Below the pieces are notes generated by a model that saw only the letters and a program-made list of their open reading frames with translations, was not told the origin of the DNA and did not search any database. This document shows positions 63,428 to 64,000 of a stretch of 64,000 nucleotides of DNA, piece after piece. Each line of letters begins with the position of its first letter. The first letter of the stretch is position 1. A program made the position numbers and the translations under genes. This stretch comes from Croceicoccus estronivorus (lineage in GTDB: Bacteria; Pseudomonadota; Alphaproteobacteria; Sphingomonadales; Sphingomonadaceae). The DNA is taken from positions 558,001-622,000 of the forward strand of contig NZ_JRQQ01000001.1 in assembly GCF_001625325.1 (NCBI RefSeq). The letters are read 5' to 3'.

Positions 63428-64000
63428 TCAAGCTCCGACCATGAGGCCCAGGCCCCGCCGGGCAACGATATTCTTCTGCACTTCGGTCGAACCCCCACCA
63501 ATCGTATCGACCACTGTCGCACGATCGGACATTTCCCATCTGCCGCCGAACGGCGCACCGGGAGCACCCGATTTCAGCAGCCCCAACGGCCCAAGACAAT
63601 CGATGGCATAGTTGGCGATCCGGCGGCCGAGCCCGGTGCTGAAATACTTGTACATCGCCGCCTCCACTGTGGGCACCTCGCCCTTGATCGCCTTGGCGAT
63701 GACGCGGCGCTGGAGCATGGTGGCCATTTCCACTTCGCAGGCAAATTCCGCGATCCGGTCGCGCACCACGGGATCGTCCGACAATGGCCGCCCATCCCGT
63801 CTGGCCACCTTCGCCAGTTCGACGAGAGCCTCGAATTTCAGGAGCAGCGGGCCAACCGTGTAGAGCGCGAAGCGTTCGTAATCGAGCGCCTCGCAAACAT
63901 ATCGCCACCCGGCATTCTCTTCGCCGACGAGATAATCCGGCCCGATGTTGACCTCGTCGAAGAACACCTCGTTCGTGCGGTGATCCCCCATGGTCTTGAT
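63428..64000 (-). CDS. Acyl-CoA dehydrogenase (partial; 5' end beyond the window)
   Basis: The C-terminal 190 residues of an acyl-CoA dehydrogenase, open through the right edge. The first visible residues are I-K-T, then an ATG at 63991 that is internal to the frame and not its start. NEVFFDEVNIGPDYLVGEENAGWRYV and GGGSTEVQKNIVARRGLGL are family signatures. It is the larger partner of the dehydrogenase encoded next, which starts 3 bp later. A beta-oxidation heterotetramer is likely. The N-terminal half and the upstream gene context are outside this window. Confidence 0.9.
   Translation of the reverse strand: MKTMGDHRTNEVFFDEVNIGPDYLVGEENAGWRYVCEALDYERFALYTVGPLLLKFEALVELAKVARRDGRPLSDDPVVRDRIAEFACEVEMATMLQRRVIAKAIKGEVPTVEAAMYKYFSTGLGRRIANYAIDCLGPLGLLKSGAPGAPFGGRWEMSDRATVVDTIGGGSTEVQKNIVARRGLGLMVGA

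Overview
The window is high-GC bacterial chromosome with the character of a sphingomonad (Sphingomonadaceae/Erythrobacteraceae: Novosphingobium, Sphingobium, Sphingopyxis or a relative). The signs are two large TonB-dependent receptors, many short-chain dehydrogenases, luciferase-like flavin oxidoreductases, Rieske oxygenases, a small proline-rich protein of a kind I associate with this order, and frequent TTG/GTG starts. I see no rRNA, tRNA, CRISPR, integrase or transposase. It reads as a catabolic island, and steroid or another polycyclic terpenoid is the best-supported substrate class.

Layout. 269-3136: a luciferase-like oxidoreductase and a Kef-type antiporter. 3308-6869: a TetR regulator and a co-directional flavoprotein (3-ketosteroid delta-4-dehydrogenase-like), VOC and SDR cassette. 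6968-10801 (minus): a DUF1254/DUF1214 periplasmic protein and a type I sulfatase, with a divergent AraC regulator at 10911. 11829-12026: the proline-rich protein. 12197-23725 (minus): a second catabolic block of MFS, SDR, acetoacetate-decarboxylase-like protein, KshA/Neverland-like Rieske oxygenase, LysR, amidohydrolase, MFS, TonB receptor and SDR. 24139-28424: a second luciferase-like enzyme, a YegD-like Hsp70 protein and an unusual VOC-MDR fusion. 28653-31040: the second TonB receptor. 31181-34254: aldo/keto reductase and SDR with a divergent AraC regulator. 34288-37058: a two-component system. 37312-39573: the second sulfatase, facing a TetR gene across a perfect 30-bp palindrome.

The core is 41260-64000. 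A tight minus-strand operon (47091 to 41260) encodes, in transcription order, KstD, a KshA-type Rieske oxygenase, an HsaA-type flavin monooxygenase, an HsaD-type meta-cleavage hydrolase and an HsaC-type extradiol dioxygenase. This is the oxygenase set that opens steroid rings B and A. Divergently, 47564-56692 (plus) encodes enoyl-CoA hydratase, MaoC hydratase, a DUF35 protein, a giant indolepyruvate:ferredoxin-oxidoreductase-like protein, an Ltp2-like thiolase-fold aldolase, an acyl-CoA dehydrogenase and a CoA-transferase. These suit CoA-ester degradation of a side chain or of the ring C/D remnant. Further blocks hold an SDR, an HMG-CoA-synthase-like/DUF35 fusion, a true thiolase and an SDR (56723-61261), then a hotdog hydratase pair and an acyl-CoA dehydrogenase pair (61312 to the right edge, the last gene cut off).

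Proposed working order, by inference: TonB receptors import the substrate, sulfatases may remove sulfate esters, SDR/AKR enzymes and the two KstD-like flavoproteins oxidise ring A, KshA and HsaA/C/D open the nucleus, and the acyl-CoA enzymes finish. The usual reductase partners KshB and HsaB are not in the window.
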